A stretch of 37,760 bases of DNA, taken from the NCBI RefSeq assembly GCF_028446585.1, contig NZ_JAPFQL010000040.1, forward strand, positions 1 to 37,760, read 5' to 3'. The notes under the pieces were generated by a model, which was not told where the DNA came from, searched no databases, and saw only the letters and a list, made by a program, of their open reading frames with translations. The position numbers were made by a program, and so were the translations under genes. The stretch comes from Intrasporangium calvum. GTDB taxonomy: Bacteria > Actinomycetota > Actinomycetes > Actinomycetales > Dermatophilaceae. Positions 16,356 through 27,169 of this stretch are shown here, in pieces (position 1 is the first letter of the stretch; every line of letters begins with the position of its first letter).

Positions 16356-17483
16356 ATGAGAGGCGGGGGTGGACGACCACGGGTGGCCATCGCCCACGAC
16401 TACCTGACGCAGCGCGGCGGCGCCGAGCGAGTCGTCCTGTCGATGCTCCGGGCCTTCCCCGATGCGACGGTCCACACGACGCTCTACGACCCGGAGGGCA
16501 CCTTCCCCGAGTTCCGCGAAGCGCGCATCGTCACCTCGCCGCTCAACCGCTCGGCGCGCCTGCGGCGCGACCACCGGCGGGCGCTGCCGCTGCTGCCCTG
16601 GGCGGTCTCGCGGCTGCCGGTCGACGCCGACCTCGTCATCGCCTCGAGCTCCGGCTGGGCGCATGCCGTCCCGGCGTCCGGGCGAAAGCTCGTCTACTGT
16701 CACGCCCCGGCCCGCTGGCTCTACCAGGCGGAGGCCTACCTCGGGCATGCACCGTCGACCTCGGTCACGGGGCGAGTTCTGCTCGCGCTGACTCCCCCGC
16801 TGCGACGGTGGGACCGTCGGGCGGCGGCGACCGCGGACCGCTACCTGGTCAACTCCACTGTCGTCCGCGACCGCGTCAAGCAGGCCTACGGCATCGACGC
16901 GGAGATCCTGCCCCCGCCGTTCGGCATCGACCCCGCGGGACCGAGCGAGCCGGTCCGTGACCTCGTGGACTGGGCCGACGGCTACCACCTGCTCGTCTCG
17001 CGCCTGCTGCCCTACAAGAACGTCGCCGAGGCCGTCCGTGCCTTCCGCGGCCTCGACCAGCGGCTCGTCGTCGTCGGTCATGGCCCCCTGGAGGGTGAGC
17101 TGCGGGCCGCCGCCCCCGGCAACGTGCGCGTCGTGTCCGGGCTCGTCGACGCACAGCTGCGCTGGGTCTACGCCCACAGCACCGCCCTGATCGCACCGAG
17201 CCTCGAGGACTTCGGTCTCACGCCACTCGAGGCGGGCGCCTTCGGCCGGCCGACCCTGGCCCTGCACGCGGGCGGCTACCTCGACACCATCGCCCCTGGC
17301 GTGTCCGGGACCTTCTTCCCCGAGCCGACCCCGGACGCCATCCGGGAGGCGGTGCTGACCAACGTGGGCCGGCACTGGGACGCCGCCGCCATCAGGGCGC
17401 ACGTCGACGGCTTCTCGGAGCCGCACTTCCATCGGCGCCTCACCGCGGCGGCGCAGACCCTGCTCGACGCCGACCCAGCCTGA
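16356..17483 (+). CDS. GT4-family glycosyltransferase (WbaZ-like)
   Basis: A 375-residue GT4 enzyme. Visible are VAIAHDYLTQRGGAERVVL (N-terminal glycine loop), YCHAPARWLYQ, a VSRLLPYKN loop at the second domain, VVVGHGPLEGEL, and the E-x7-E motif EDFGLTPLE. The HAPARWLY segment is common in mannosyltransferases of the WbaZ group; specificity here is not established. No Shine-Dalgarno is seen before ATG 16356. It converges with the second PqqD-like gene, with the CAGCGGCATAC hairpin lying between the two ends. Confidence 0.92.
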   Translation: MRGGGGRPRVAIAHDYLTQRGGAERVVLSMLRAFPDATVHTTLYDPEGTFPEFREARIVTSPLNRSARLRRDHRRALPLLPWAVSRLPVDADLVIASSSGWAHAVPASGRKLVYCHAPARWLYQAEAYLGHAPSTSVTGRVLLALTPPLRRWDRRAAATADRYLVNSTVVRDRVKQAYGIDAEILPPPFGIDPAGPSEPVRDLVDWADGYHLLVSRLLPYKNVAEAVRAFRGLDQRLVVVGHGPLEGELRAAAPGNVRVVSGLVDAQLRWVYAHSTALIAPSLEDFGLTPLEAGAFGRPTLALHAGGYLDTIAPGVSGTFFPEPTPDAIREAVLTNVGRHWDAAAIRAHVDGFSEPHFHRRLTAAAQTLLDADPA

Positions 17484-17493
17484 CGCTGGGACC

Positions 17494-17515
17494 GAGCCCA
17501 GCGGCATACGGGCTC
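17494..17515. terminator. stem-loop carrying the CAGCGGCATAC motif between convergent genes
   Basis: GAGCCC and GGGCTC (17494-17499 and 17510-17515) form a perfect six-base inverted repeat around the ten-base loop AGCGGCATAC. It sits between the 3' ends of two convergent genes and overlaps the PqqD stop by two bases. It could stop transcription from either side. No T-run follows, so efficiency is uncertain. Confidence 0.5.
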
Positions 17516-17792
17516 AGGTGTCCGTGCGGACGATCAGCCCCAGCGCGACCAGCTGCGCCACGAAGGCGGTGACGTCGGCCTCGATGGCGTGGGGCGGGAG
17601 CGCGAAGGCGTCGGCCACCCGCTCGACGATCTGCTCGAGGGATCCCCCCTCGCTGGCCTCCGCCCAGATGACCGCCGCCGACTCGGCGAGCACCAGCGCG
17701 GGCCCCTCGGGCAGCCTTGCGACGTAGGTCAGCTCGTCCGCGTCGACGCGCCCCACATCAGGAGCTGGGCCGTATGCCGCTGGGCTCGTCAC
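17514..17792 (-). CDS. second PqqD-like protein
   Basis: A 92-residue PqqD-type protein: ELTYVARLPEGPALVLAE, SAAVIWAEASEGGSLEQIVE, then ADAFALPPHAIEADVTAFV and QLVALGLIV. The pattern (residue after the VIW stretch, D-V pair, closing GLI) is typical of PqqD relatives. I chose GTG 17792 because GGGAGG lies eight bases upstream. ATG 17873 would add 27 residues unlike the family. It does not sit in an operon with a kinase or radical SAM enzyme and is divergent from the tyrosine phosphatase gene. Its first codons fall in a copy of the CAGCGGCATAC motif. Function inferred only from fold. Confidence 0.75.
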   Translation of the reverse strand: MTSPAAYGPAPDVGRVDADELTYVARLPEGPALVLAESAAVIWAEASEGGSLEQIVERVADAFALPPHAIEADVTAFVAQLVALGLIVRTDT

Positions 17793-17912
17793 GCTCGTAG
17801 CCTCCCACGAGCGGGTGGCCGGGCTCGCACCATCCGGTGGAAACCGTCGGACGTCGCGTTCCCGTGAGTACATTGGCAGCCGGGGGATCCACCGGTGAGG
17901 GGAAGGGCGGTC

Positions 17913-18575
17913 ATGTCGGAGGGGGACGCGGGCTTCAGGGTGCTCACCGTGTGCACCGGCAACATCTGCCGGTCCCCGGTGGCCGAGCGCCTGATCCGCC
18001 GCGACTGGGCCGACGGCTCCGCCGGCATCACGGTGCTCAGCGCCGGCACCGAGGCCATGATCGACGCGCCGATCCACATCTCCATGGCACACCTGCTCGA
18101 GCAGTCGGGGGCCTACTCGGGTGAGTTCTGCGCCCGGCTGCTCACCCCTCAGATCATCGGCAGCGCCGACCTCGTGCTCGGCATGACCCGGCGCCACCGG
18201 ACCGCCGCCGTGGCTCTCGTGCCCGCGGCGACGGGACGGACCTTCACGCTGCGCGAGTTCGCCCGGCTCTCGGTCGACGTGGCGAGTGAGCTGGGCCCCG
18301 GGGCCGATCGGCTGCAGTCGCTCCGTCGTCTGACCGAGCTCGCCGGGACACGTCGTCGGGCCGTCCTCGACCCCCGGCTCGACGACATCGCCGACCCCTA
18401 TGGTCGCGAGCTCGACGCCTACCACGTCGCCTTCGACGAGATCACTGAGGCGGTCGACGTCGTGGCTCGCGTGCTGGACGGTGAGCCGGTGTCAGCTCTC
18501 CGCCCGGTCAGCCTGTCCCCGGAGGCCATGGAGGGGCGACGCGGGCGCCTCGGCTGGCGGCGGCGCCGCTCCTGA
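17913..18575 (+). CDS. low-molecular-weight protein tyrosine phosphatase
   Basis: A 220-residue LMW-PTP. The catalytic loop CTGNICRSP gives nucleophile C14 and R20, and DPYG near residue 165 supplies the general acid. The family is usually about 150-180 residues; here a middle insertion (about residues 105-160, LREFARLSVDV to TRRRAVLD) and a basic tail make it longer. It probably removes phosphate from the tyrosine tail of the BY-kinase encoded at 12788, as in Wzb-Wzc pairs. ATG 17913 is preceded by GGGGAAGGG. It converges with rmlC, with four bases between them. Confidence 0.9.
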   Translation: MSEGDAGFRVLTVCTGNICRSPVAERLIRRDWADGSAGITVLSAGTEAMIDAPIHISMAHLLEQSGAYSGEFCARLLTPQIIGSADLVLGMTRRHRTAAVALVPAATGRTFTLREFARLSVDVASELGPGADRLQSLRRLTELAGTRRRAVLDPRLDDIADPYGRELDAYHVAFDEITEAVDVVARVLDGEPVSALRPVSLSPEAMEGRRGRLGWRRRRS

Positions 18576-18579
18576 CGGG

Positions 18580-19185
18580 TCAGCGTGAGCGCTCGGCGAG
18601 CGCGGCGTCCAGCGCGAGGCACGCCTCGAGCGTGGGCAGATCGCCGCGCTCGGCGGCTGCCTCGAGCGTCGGGGCGGCGGCGTCCTTGTCGGAGACGATG
18701 GGGACGAAACCCTCCGGCAGCGCCAGCCCCACCGTCGGGTCGAGCGGGTTGATGCCGCGCTCCGCTGCGGGGTTGAAGACCTCCGAGCAGAGATAGACGG
18801 CCGTGCCGTCCTCGAGGCAGGCCAGGGCGTGACCGAGGCCCTCCGCCAGGTAGACGGCGCGCCGGTCCACCGAGTCCAGCCTTACGCTGTCCCACTGCCC
18901 GAAGGTCGGCGACCCGACGCGCAGGTCGACGACGAAGTCGATGAAGACGCCGCTCGCGGCCGTGACGTACTTCGCCTGCGATGGCGGCACGGCTGCGTGG
19001 TGGATGCCGCGCAGGGCTCCCGCCCGGGACACGGAGACGTTGGACTGGCGCACGTGGAACTCGTGCCCGATGGCCGCCGCCAGGTGGTCGATGCGGAAGC
19101 CCTCCATGAAGGTGCCGCGGTCGTCGTGGAACTGGCGAGGGGTGACCTCGAAGGCACCGGCGATGCTCAGCGGTCGGATGTCCAT
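18580..19185 (-). CDS. rmlC: dTDP-4-dehydrorhamnose 3,5-epimerase
   Basis: A 201-residue cupin epimerase, third step of dTDP-L-rhamnose synthesis. Visible are FHDDRGTFMEGF, the RGIHH segment with the catalytic His, AKYV with the conserved Lys, FVVDLRVGSPTFGQW, and YLAEGLGHALACLEDGTAV. INPLDPTVGLALP closes the core. The usual RGLHYQ is RGIHHA here, a modest change. ATG 19185 lies seven bases after the rmlA stop, so the two genes form a leftward operon. Confidence 0.92.
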   Translation of the reverse strand: MDIRPLSIAGAFEVTPRQFHDDRGTFMEGFRIDHLAAAIGHEFHVRQSNVSVSRAGALRGIHHAAVPPSQAKYVTAASGVFIDFVVDLRVGSPTFGQWDSVRLDSVDRRAVYLAEGLGHALACLEDGTAVYLCSEVFNPAAERGINPLDPTVGLALPEGFVPIVSDKDAAAPTLEAAAERGDLPTLEACLALDAALAERSR

Positions 19186-19192
19186 GATGGCT

Positions 19193-20062
19193 TCAGCGCC
19201 CTTCCGCGACGAGGTCGAGCAGGTAGCCGCCATAGCCGCTCTTGATCTGGTCGGCGGCGTGGCCTCGCAGGACGTCGTCGTCGATCCAGCCGTTGCGCCA
19301 GGCGACCTCCTCGACACACCCGATCTTCTGACCCTGCCGGGCTTCGACCACGTGGACGTACTGGCTCGCCTCGATGAGACCCTCGAAGGTCCCCGTGTCG
19401 AACCAGGCGGTGCCCCGGGGCAGGACGCTGACGGTCAGCGTGCCGCGGCTCAGGTACTCCGCATTGACCGCGGTGATCTCGAGCTCGCCCCTGGCACTGG
19501 GCTCGAGCCCCTTCGCGATCGCAACGACGTCGTTGTCGTAGAAGTAGAGGCCGGGGACGGCATAGCTCGACTTCGGCTGCGCCGGCTTCTCCTCGATCGA
19601 GAGGACCCGCCCGGCCCTGTCGAACTCGACGACACCGTAGGACGTCGGGTCGGCGACGCGGTAGGCGAAGATGTGGCCTCCCGTGACGCTGGTGTTGTCG
19701 GCCAGGCGGGTCCCGAGACCCGGACCGAAGAAGATGTTGTCGCCGAGGACGAGAGCCACGCTGTCCGACCCGATGAACCCGGCGCCGATGATGAACGCCT
19801 GGGCCAGGCCCTCCGGCCGGTCCTGCGTGGCGTAGGACAACGACATCCCCCACTGCGAGCCGTCGCCGAGCAGCCGCTCGAACTGCGGCCGGTCCTGCGG
19901 GGTCGTGATCACGAGGATCTCCCGGATGCCGGCCATCATCAGCGTGGACAGCGGGTAGTAGATCATCGGCTTGTCGTAGACCGGCATGAGCTGTTTGCTG
20001 ATGCCACGCGTGATCGGGTGCAGCCGGCTACCGGTCCCCCCGGCGAGGATGATCCCCTTCAT
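19193..20062 (-). CDS. rmlA: glucose-1-phosphate thymidylyltransferase
   Basis: A 289-residue enzyme making dTDP-glucose, first step of the rhamnose pathway. It has the nucleotide-binding [13 protein letters not shown] at the N-terminus, [35 protein letters not shown] and WFDTGT, all in family order. Length is normal. ATG 20062 is preceded at eight bases by TACGCT, suggesting a leaderless transcript. It is followed directly by rmlC; rmlB and rmlD lie about 4.7 kb away on the other strand. Confidence 0.95.
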   Translation of the reverse strand: MKGIILAGGTGSRLHPITRGISKQLMPVYDKPMIYYPLSTLMMAGIREILVITTPQDRPQFERLLGDGSQWGMSLSYATQDRPEGLAQAFIIGAGFIGSDSVALVLGDNIFFGPGLGTRLADNTSVTGGHIFAYRVADPTSYGVVEFDRAGRVLSIEEKPAQPKSSYAVPGLYFYDNDVVAIAKGLEPSARGELEITAVNAEYLSRGTLTVSVLPRGTAWFDTGTFEGLIEASQYVHVVEARQGQKIGCVEEVAWRNGWIDDDVLRGHAADQIKSGYGGYLLDLVAEGR

Positions 20063-20070
20063 GGTGGCCC

Positions 20071-20076
20071 AGCGTA
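20071..20076 (-). promoter_or_regulatory. putative -10 box (leaderless) for rmlA-rmlC
   Basis: TACGCT on the minus strand with eight bases before ATG 20062, identical in sequence and spacing to the box before the HprK-like gene. Confidence 0.45.
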
Positions 20077-20096
20077 GTTGTCAGGCCTGGTGGTGC

Positions 20097-21188
20097 TCAG
20101 GCCTGTCGCAGCAGCTCCCGCGCGATCCCGAAGGCCTCGGCGCCCGACTGGGCGCGGTGGGTCGTGGACAGCGAGCCGGTCCAGTCGCCGATCAGGGCTC
20201 CCACCTTGCCGTCGACGTTGTCCAGCGCGACCGAGGGAATGCCCATCAGGGCCGCGCCGACATGGGCGTGGAGCCGGTCGGTCACGACGATGCGACCCTG
20301 ACCCAGAGTCTCCTCGATGACGTGGACGTGGTCGGCGGTGTGCCGGTGGAGCAGGTGACGCTGGGGCACGGACAGGACGCCCTCGCACACCCGGTGGATC
20401 ACCCTGGCCGTGGCGGGATGACGCCCTCGCAGACTGGGTCGCGCCTCGGTCGCGGCACTGAGCCGCGTCAACCGACGCAGTGCGCGGAAGGCGGGCCGCT
20501 CCTGATCGAACGAGGGCCAGTCGGTGTGGCGGACCTCGAGATCCCGGGCCCGGTCCGCGAGGTCGAGCCCGGTCGACTCCTGGTCCCGCCGCTGGAGGAC
20601 GAGCACGTCGGACGAGGGCGGCTCGCCACGGGACAAGGTCGTCCCGAAGGCGGCGTCTGGGACGAGGTGAACGCTGGCGGCCACCTCCGGGACCGCCTCG
20701 GTCAGTCGACCGAGGGACTGGGTGTCGCGGATGAAGTAGGCGGCTTCAGGGAAGCGGCCGTAGCGACGTCGCGTCGCATCCCGCGACTCGAGGTCGGGGA
20801 AGCTCACCGACTGGGGCAGGACCACCACGCGTGAGGTGTCCGGCACGGTCTCGAGCACCCGGCAGCGGTACTGGTCGTGCACCGGATAGAGCCCACCGAG
20901 GTTGCCGCCACCGTGGAGGAGGACGGCCACGCGGGTCGGGAGGTGCCGGAGGGTTTGCCAGGACGTCACCTCGCGGTCCTGGAGGAGGCGGACGCGCACG
21001 CCGAGCCGCTGCAGCGAGTCGAGCGTGCCCTGCAGGATGAGCAGGTCCCCGGCGTTGCGATGGTTCGGTGCGTCGAGGACCACGGCCTCCCTACGGCCGC
21101 CGAGCGCCCCGCCCAGGGCGTCGTCGAAGGCCTTGCGGAGGGCGGCCAGGATCGCGGCGTCGGCCGGGGACGGCCCGAGAAGGTCCAT
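20097..21188 (-). CDS. polysaccharide pyruvyl transferase family protein (second copy)
   Basis: A 363-residue member of the same superfamily as the gene at 6081, but only distantly similar. Features are LDAPNHRNAGDLLILQGT (N-x-G-D), VLLHGGGNLGGLYP, VVLPQSV, YFIRDTQS, and the C-terminal VTDRLHAHVGAALMGIPSVALDN. It may add a pyruvate ketal to a sugar, or act as an EpsI/GumL-type enzyme. ATG 21188 shares one base with the stop of the upstream GT2 gene (TGATG), so translation is coupled. There is no separate ribosome site. Confidence 0.85.
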   Translation of the reverse strand: MDLLGPSPADAAILAALRKAFDDALGGALGGRREAVVLDAPNHRNAGDLLILQGTLDSLQRLGVRVRLLQDREVTSWQTLRHLPTRVAVLLHGGGNLGGLYPVHDQYRCRVLETVPDTSRVVVLPQSVSFPDLESRDATRRRYGRFPEAAYFIRDTQSLGRLTEAVPEVAASVHLVPDAAFGTTLSRGEPPSSDVLVLQRRDQESTGLDLADRARDLEVRHTDWPSFDQERPAFRALRRLTRLSAATEARPSLRGRHPATARVIHRVCEGVLSVPQRHLLHRHTADHVHVIEETLGQGRIVVTDRLHAHVGAALMGIPSVALDNVDGKVGALIGDWTGSLSTTHRAQSGAEAFGIARELLRQA

Positions 21189-22168
21189 CAGGACGACCGC
21201 GGGATGACCGGGCCGGTGGTGCTCTCGTGTGCCGGGACTCGGCCCGCGTTCACCCACACGCGCAGGCCCTCGGCCAGCCCGACGGACCGGGCCAGTGCCT
21301 CAGCTGCGCTGAGGACGCGCTGTTTGGGGCCCCCAGCCGTCCGCACGGCCGCCCGGGTGGCGGTCCAGGGCAGTCCTGCGAGAAGTGCCGCGACCGTGGG
21401 ACGACGGCGATAGACCTGCGGATGCCGAGCCCACAGGCAGGCCTCGGCCACGCCCGCCCGGTACCTCCGGGTCAGCCGCCTGCGCAGCCCGCGCGGAGGG
21501 TCGTAGTAGACCTCCATCCGCGGCTCGTGGGTCATCCGGACTCCTCGGGTGGTCATCCGGATCCCGATCTCCACGTCGTCGCAGCCGTAGGGCGGCAGGG
21601 CCTCGTCGAAGCCGCCGACCTCGGCCAGCGACGCGGCGCTCACCGCGAAGTTGCAGCCCCAGAAGTAACGGTAGACCCCGTCCGCCCCATCAGCCGGGCC
21701 GACGCTGTCCAGCGAGTCGAGCAGCAGCTGCTCGGTCGGCCTGCGTGCCGCGTCGAGGCTGAGGACCCGGCCCCCGACCGCCTCCGCGCCCGACCCGATC
21801 GCGGCGTGTGCGGCCGCGACCCACTGACTGCCGACGATGTCATCCGCGTCGCAGTAGGCGAGGACCGGCGCATGGGCGGCCGCCGCGCCGCGGTTCCGGG
21901 CGTAGCAGAGCCCGACCCGATCGGACGCGTCGACGACCCGGGCCGCAGCGACCGTGCCCGGGCGCGCGGCCGCCCACCGCTGGAACACGGGCACCGACCC
22001 GTCCGTCGACCCGTTGTCGACCAGGAGCACCTCGAACGGCGGCGCGCCCACCTGCCGGGCCAACCCGTCGAGCTGGGCTGCCAGCGTGGCCGCGCCGTTG
22101 CGCACGCAGATGATCACGGAGACGGCGAGTGGGCCGGGGTCGGACCCGCCGCGGTCACTGGGGTGCAC
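21188..22168 (-). CDS. GT2-family glycosyltransferase
   Basis: A 326-residue GT-A enzyme. AVSVIICVRNGAATL opens the domain, DNGSTDGS binds the nucleotide, and CDADDIV holds the metal-binding D-x-D. GCDDVEIGIRM supplies the acceptor-site acidic pair. After about residue 240 a basic region (PPRGLRRRLTRRYRAG) and a hydrophobic helix may touch the membrane. The frame is open far upstream, but GTG 22168 is the likely start, with TACACT six bases before it. Sugar unknown. It is coupled to the second pyruvyl transferase. Confidence 0.88.
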   Translation of the reverse strand: MHPSDRGGSDPGPLAVSVIICVRNGAATLAAQLDGLARQVGAPPFEVLLVDNGSTDGSVPVFQRWAAARPGTVAAARVVDASDRVGLCYARNRGAAAAHAPVLAYCDADDIVGSQWVAAAHAAIGSGAEAVGGRVLSLDAARRPTEQLLLDSLDSVGPADGADGVYRYFWGCNFAVSAASLAEVGGFDEALPPYGCDDVEIGIRMTTRGVRMTHEPRMEVYYDPPRGLRRRLTRRYRAGVAEACLWARHPQVYRRRPTVAALLAGLPWTATRAAVRTAGGPKQRVLSAAEALARSVGLAEGLRVWVNAGRVPAHESTTGPVIPRSS

Positions 22169-22174
22169 CCCCGG

Positions 22175-22180
22175 AGTGTA
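22175..22180 (-). promoter_or_regulatory. putative -10 box (leaderless) for the GT2 - pyruvyl transferase operon
   Basis: TACACT on the minus strand with six bases before GTG 22168. Confidence 0.4.
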
Positions 22181-22226
22181 GATCGCGGACTCGACGGCTG
22201 TGCCATGATGCGAACGGCGGGAGGGT

Positions 22227-22246
22227 GCCCGCCCGAACAGGCGGGC
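22227..22246 (+). promoter_or_regulatory. leader hairpin upstream of the flippase gene
   Basis: GCCCGCC and GGCGGGC form a perfect seven-base stem around the loop CGAACA. It ends 18 bases before ATG 22265 and just ahead of the GAGGAGG ribosome site. It may tune translation of the flippase or stop transcripts entering from the left. Function inferred. Confidence 0.4.
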
Positions 22247-23783
22247 GACCCGTGAGGAGGCCGGATGGGGACGGGAGGCACCGGTCCCGGGCAGGATCGC
22301 GAACCTGACGCCGTCCCCCCGCTCGATCGCGGTGAGCTGCAGGCGCGAGCCCTGAGCGGCGTCCGTTGGACCGCGGTGCACACGGTCGTCTCGGTCGGGC
22401 TCGGCTTCGGGGTCAACATCCTGCTGGCCCGGATCCTCGGCGTCGTCGACTACGGACGCGTCGCCTACCTGACCACCGTCATCACCATTGCCGGCGTCAT
22501 CGCCGAGCTGGGTCTCGGGATGGCCGTGGTCCAGTTCGGGACGAAGGCCCACGCGGTCGGCCAGACCGAGGTGGTGCGGTCCATCCTCTCGCGGTCGCAG
22601 GGTTTCCGACTCCTGCTCATCGCCCCGGTCGTCAGCCTCACGGTCCTGCTGGTCGTCCGGGTCGACCCGCTCCTGATGGCGCTCGCCATCGGCTTCGGCA
22701 TCTGGCTCAAGGCGGCCCTGAGCGGAACCCCGGCTGCGTTGACGATCGAGAACAAGACGGCGCAGCTGGCCAAGAACGCGATGCTCGTCAACCTGCTCAC
22801 CCAGGTCGGGGTCGTCATCGCCGCACTGACGTCCCAGGACGCCGACACGGTGTGGATCAGCCGAGTCACGGTGGGCGCCCTCGGCGTCGTCCTGGCCCTG
22901 CCCTACGTCTCGCGTTCCTACCGTCGGGCCGTGCTGCATCCGGCACTGCCACGCGGTTTCCCCGCCGGCTTCTGGCGCTATGCCGTGCCGGCCGGGGTGG
23001 CGTCGATCCTGGGCAACCTCATCGTCTCCCGGACCGAGGTCGCCTTCCTCACCTGGAGTGGTGACACGGCGTCGGCAGGTCTCTTCGCCCTGGCCTTCGG
23101 CGTGGCGGTGCACCTCTTCAGTCCGGCTCAGGCACTCGTCGGCCCACTGATCCCCGCGATCTCCGGGCTCCGGGAGGTGGACCGCGCTGCCGTCAGCCGG
23201 GCCCTGCGGCGAACGATGCGGGCCAGCGCGACGTTGACCGCCCTCCTCGTGGCTGGGGGGCTCGCACCGCTGGCCATCCTTCTCGAACCCATCTACGGAG
23301 CGCAGTTCGCGGCGGCGGCACCCGTCCTCGTGGCGCTCGGGCTCGGCGCCGGCGTCGCCACGGCCGGAGCGCCCCTCTTCGCCTTCATCCAGGCCCGGCT
23401 GGCGGGCGGGGCGGTCCTCAAGCTGAACCTGCTCGCGGTGATCGTCAACCTCACGCTCATCCTCACCCTGCTCCCCCTGCTCGGCCTGTGGGGCGCGGTC
23501 ATCGCCAACCTGGCCGGCCTGCTCGTGCGCAACCTCCTCCTGCTCGTCACCGAGGCGCGAGACGCGCAGGTGCCGCTGTCCACGGCACTGGTCGACATGG
23601 CTCCCCTGCTCGTCGGCTCAGCCGCCTGCCTGCTCGTCTACGGCATCACGCGCACAGCGCCCTTCGGGCTGGTGGGGAGCGCGGCGGTCGCCGCGATCGC
23701 CGGCCTGCTCGCCTACACGATCGGACTGCGCCTGCTGCACCTCGGGTTGGCGGCCACCGACGAGGCCGCCATCGAGGCCGGCG

Positions 23784-26563
<2,780 letters not shown>

Positions 26564-26570
<7 letters not shown>

Positions 26571-27106
26571 CGGACCTCCTCGCCCTGGCGGGGCCGTGGG
26601 CGCCGGTCGTCTACGTCATCGCCTTCACCGCGGTCGTCATGGTCGGCGTGCCGCGCTCTGCCATGACCCTGGCGGGCGGTCTCGCCTTCGGTCCGGTGCT
26701 CGGGATCGCGCTGGCGTACGGAGCATCCCTGATCGCGGCGGTGCTTGCCCTGCTCGTCGGGCGAGCCCTCGGCCAGGAGGCCGTCGAGCGCCGCGCCGGT
26801 CCGAGGCTGCGCCGCGTGCAGTCCGCGCTGCAGAGCCACAGCTTCCGAGGGGTGCTCCTCACCCGGATGACACCCGTGCCGTTCGCCATCGTCAACTACA
26901 GCCTCGGCGCGCTGGGGGTCCGCACCCGGCCCTATGTCCTCGGCACCGCTGTCGGGCTGGTGCCCGGAGCGATCGCGTTCGGCAGCGCCGGTGGGTCCGT
27001 CGCGGCCGGGCAGTTCCAGTGGGCTCTCGCCATCGTTGCGGTGCTGGGACTGGCGTGGCTGGTCGCGCGTCGGCGCGCGGAGCCAGCCCAGCGGCATACG
27101 GCCTGA
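26564..27106 (+). CDS. VTT-domain (TVP38/TMEM64, DedA-like) membrane protein
   Basis: A 180-residue protein with about five hydrophobic segments. It has VVMVGVPRSAMTLAGGLAFG, a charged loop (GQEAVERRAGPRLRR), then LLTRMTPVPFAIVNYSLG and LGTAVGLVPG, the conserved re-entrant motif of the TVP38 group. Members of this group act in lipid or undecaprenyl-phosphate translocation, which would suit a polysaccharide locus; this is inference. GTG 26564 lies inside the end of rmlD, so it should be coupled to it. The last residues, EPAQRHTA, come from a repeat and also end the unrelated SPFH protein at 29370. Confidence 0.85.
27080..27106. repeat. CAGCGGCATAC-type repeat, copy at the end of the VTT gene
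   Basis: A 27-base stretch identical to 29344-29370. It contains the core CAGCGGCATAC and supplies the last eight codons and the stop. Seven copies of the core occur in the window: about 11248 and 15271, 17500, 17772, 26063, 27090 and 29354. Confidence 0.8.
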
Positions 27107-27130
27107 CCTCCGTCCCCCGCGCGAGGTGAC

Positions 27131-27147
27131 GGCCGGCACGACCGGCC
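27131..27147. promoter_or_regulatory. inverted repeat between the VTT and nfeD genes
   Basis: GGCCGG, five bases (CACGA), CCGGCC: a perfect palindrome. It ends four bases before the -10-like TAGCAT at 27151-27156, so it would lie in the promoter spacer of nfeD. It could be an operator or a terminator stem for the upstream gene; there is no T-run. Confidence 0.4.
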
Positions 27148-27169
27148 GCGTAGCATTGACCTGAGGGTC

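Noticed and set aside
16317-17507. Upstream extension of the HprK-like frame
   Set aside because: It is antisense of the GT4 gene at 16356. ATG 16316 has a -10-like box at the right distance.
17494-17515. Attachment site or mobile-element end
   Set aside because: The motif is present at seven places, some inside essential-looking coding sequence, and no integrase or transposase is nearby.
14273-17792. A complete lasso-peptide or PQQ-like biosynthetic cluster
   Set aside because: The kinase, PqqD-like and nucleotidyltransferase genes fit, but no precursor peptide, cyclase, leader protease, radical SAM enzyme or ABC exporter is present in the window.
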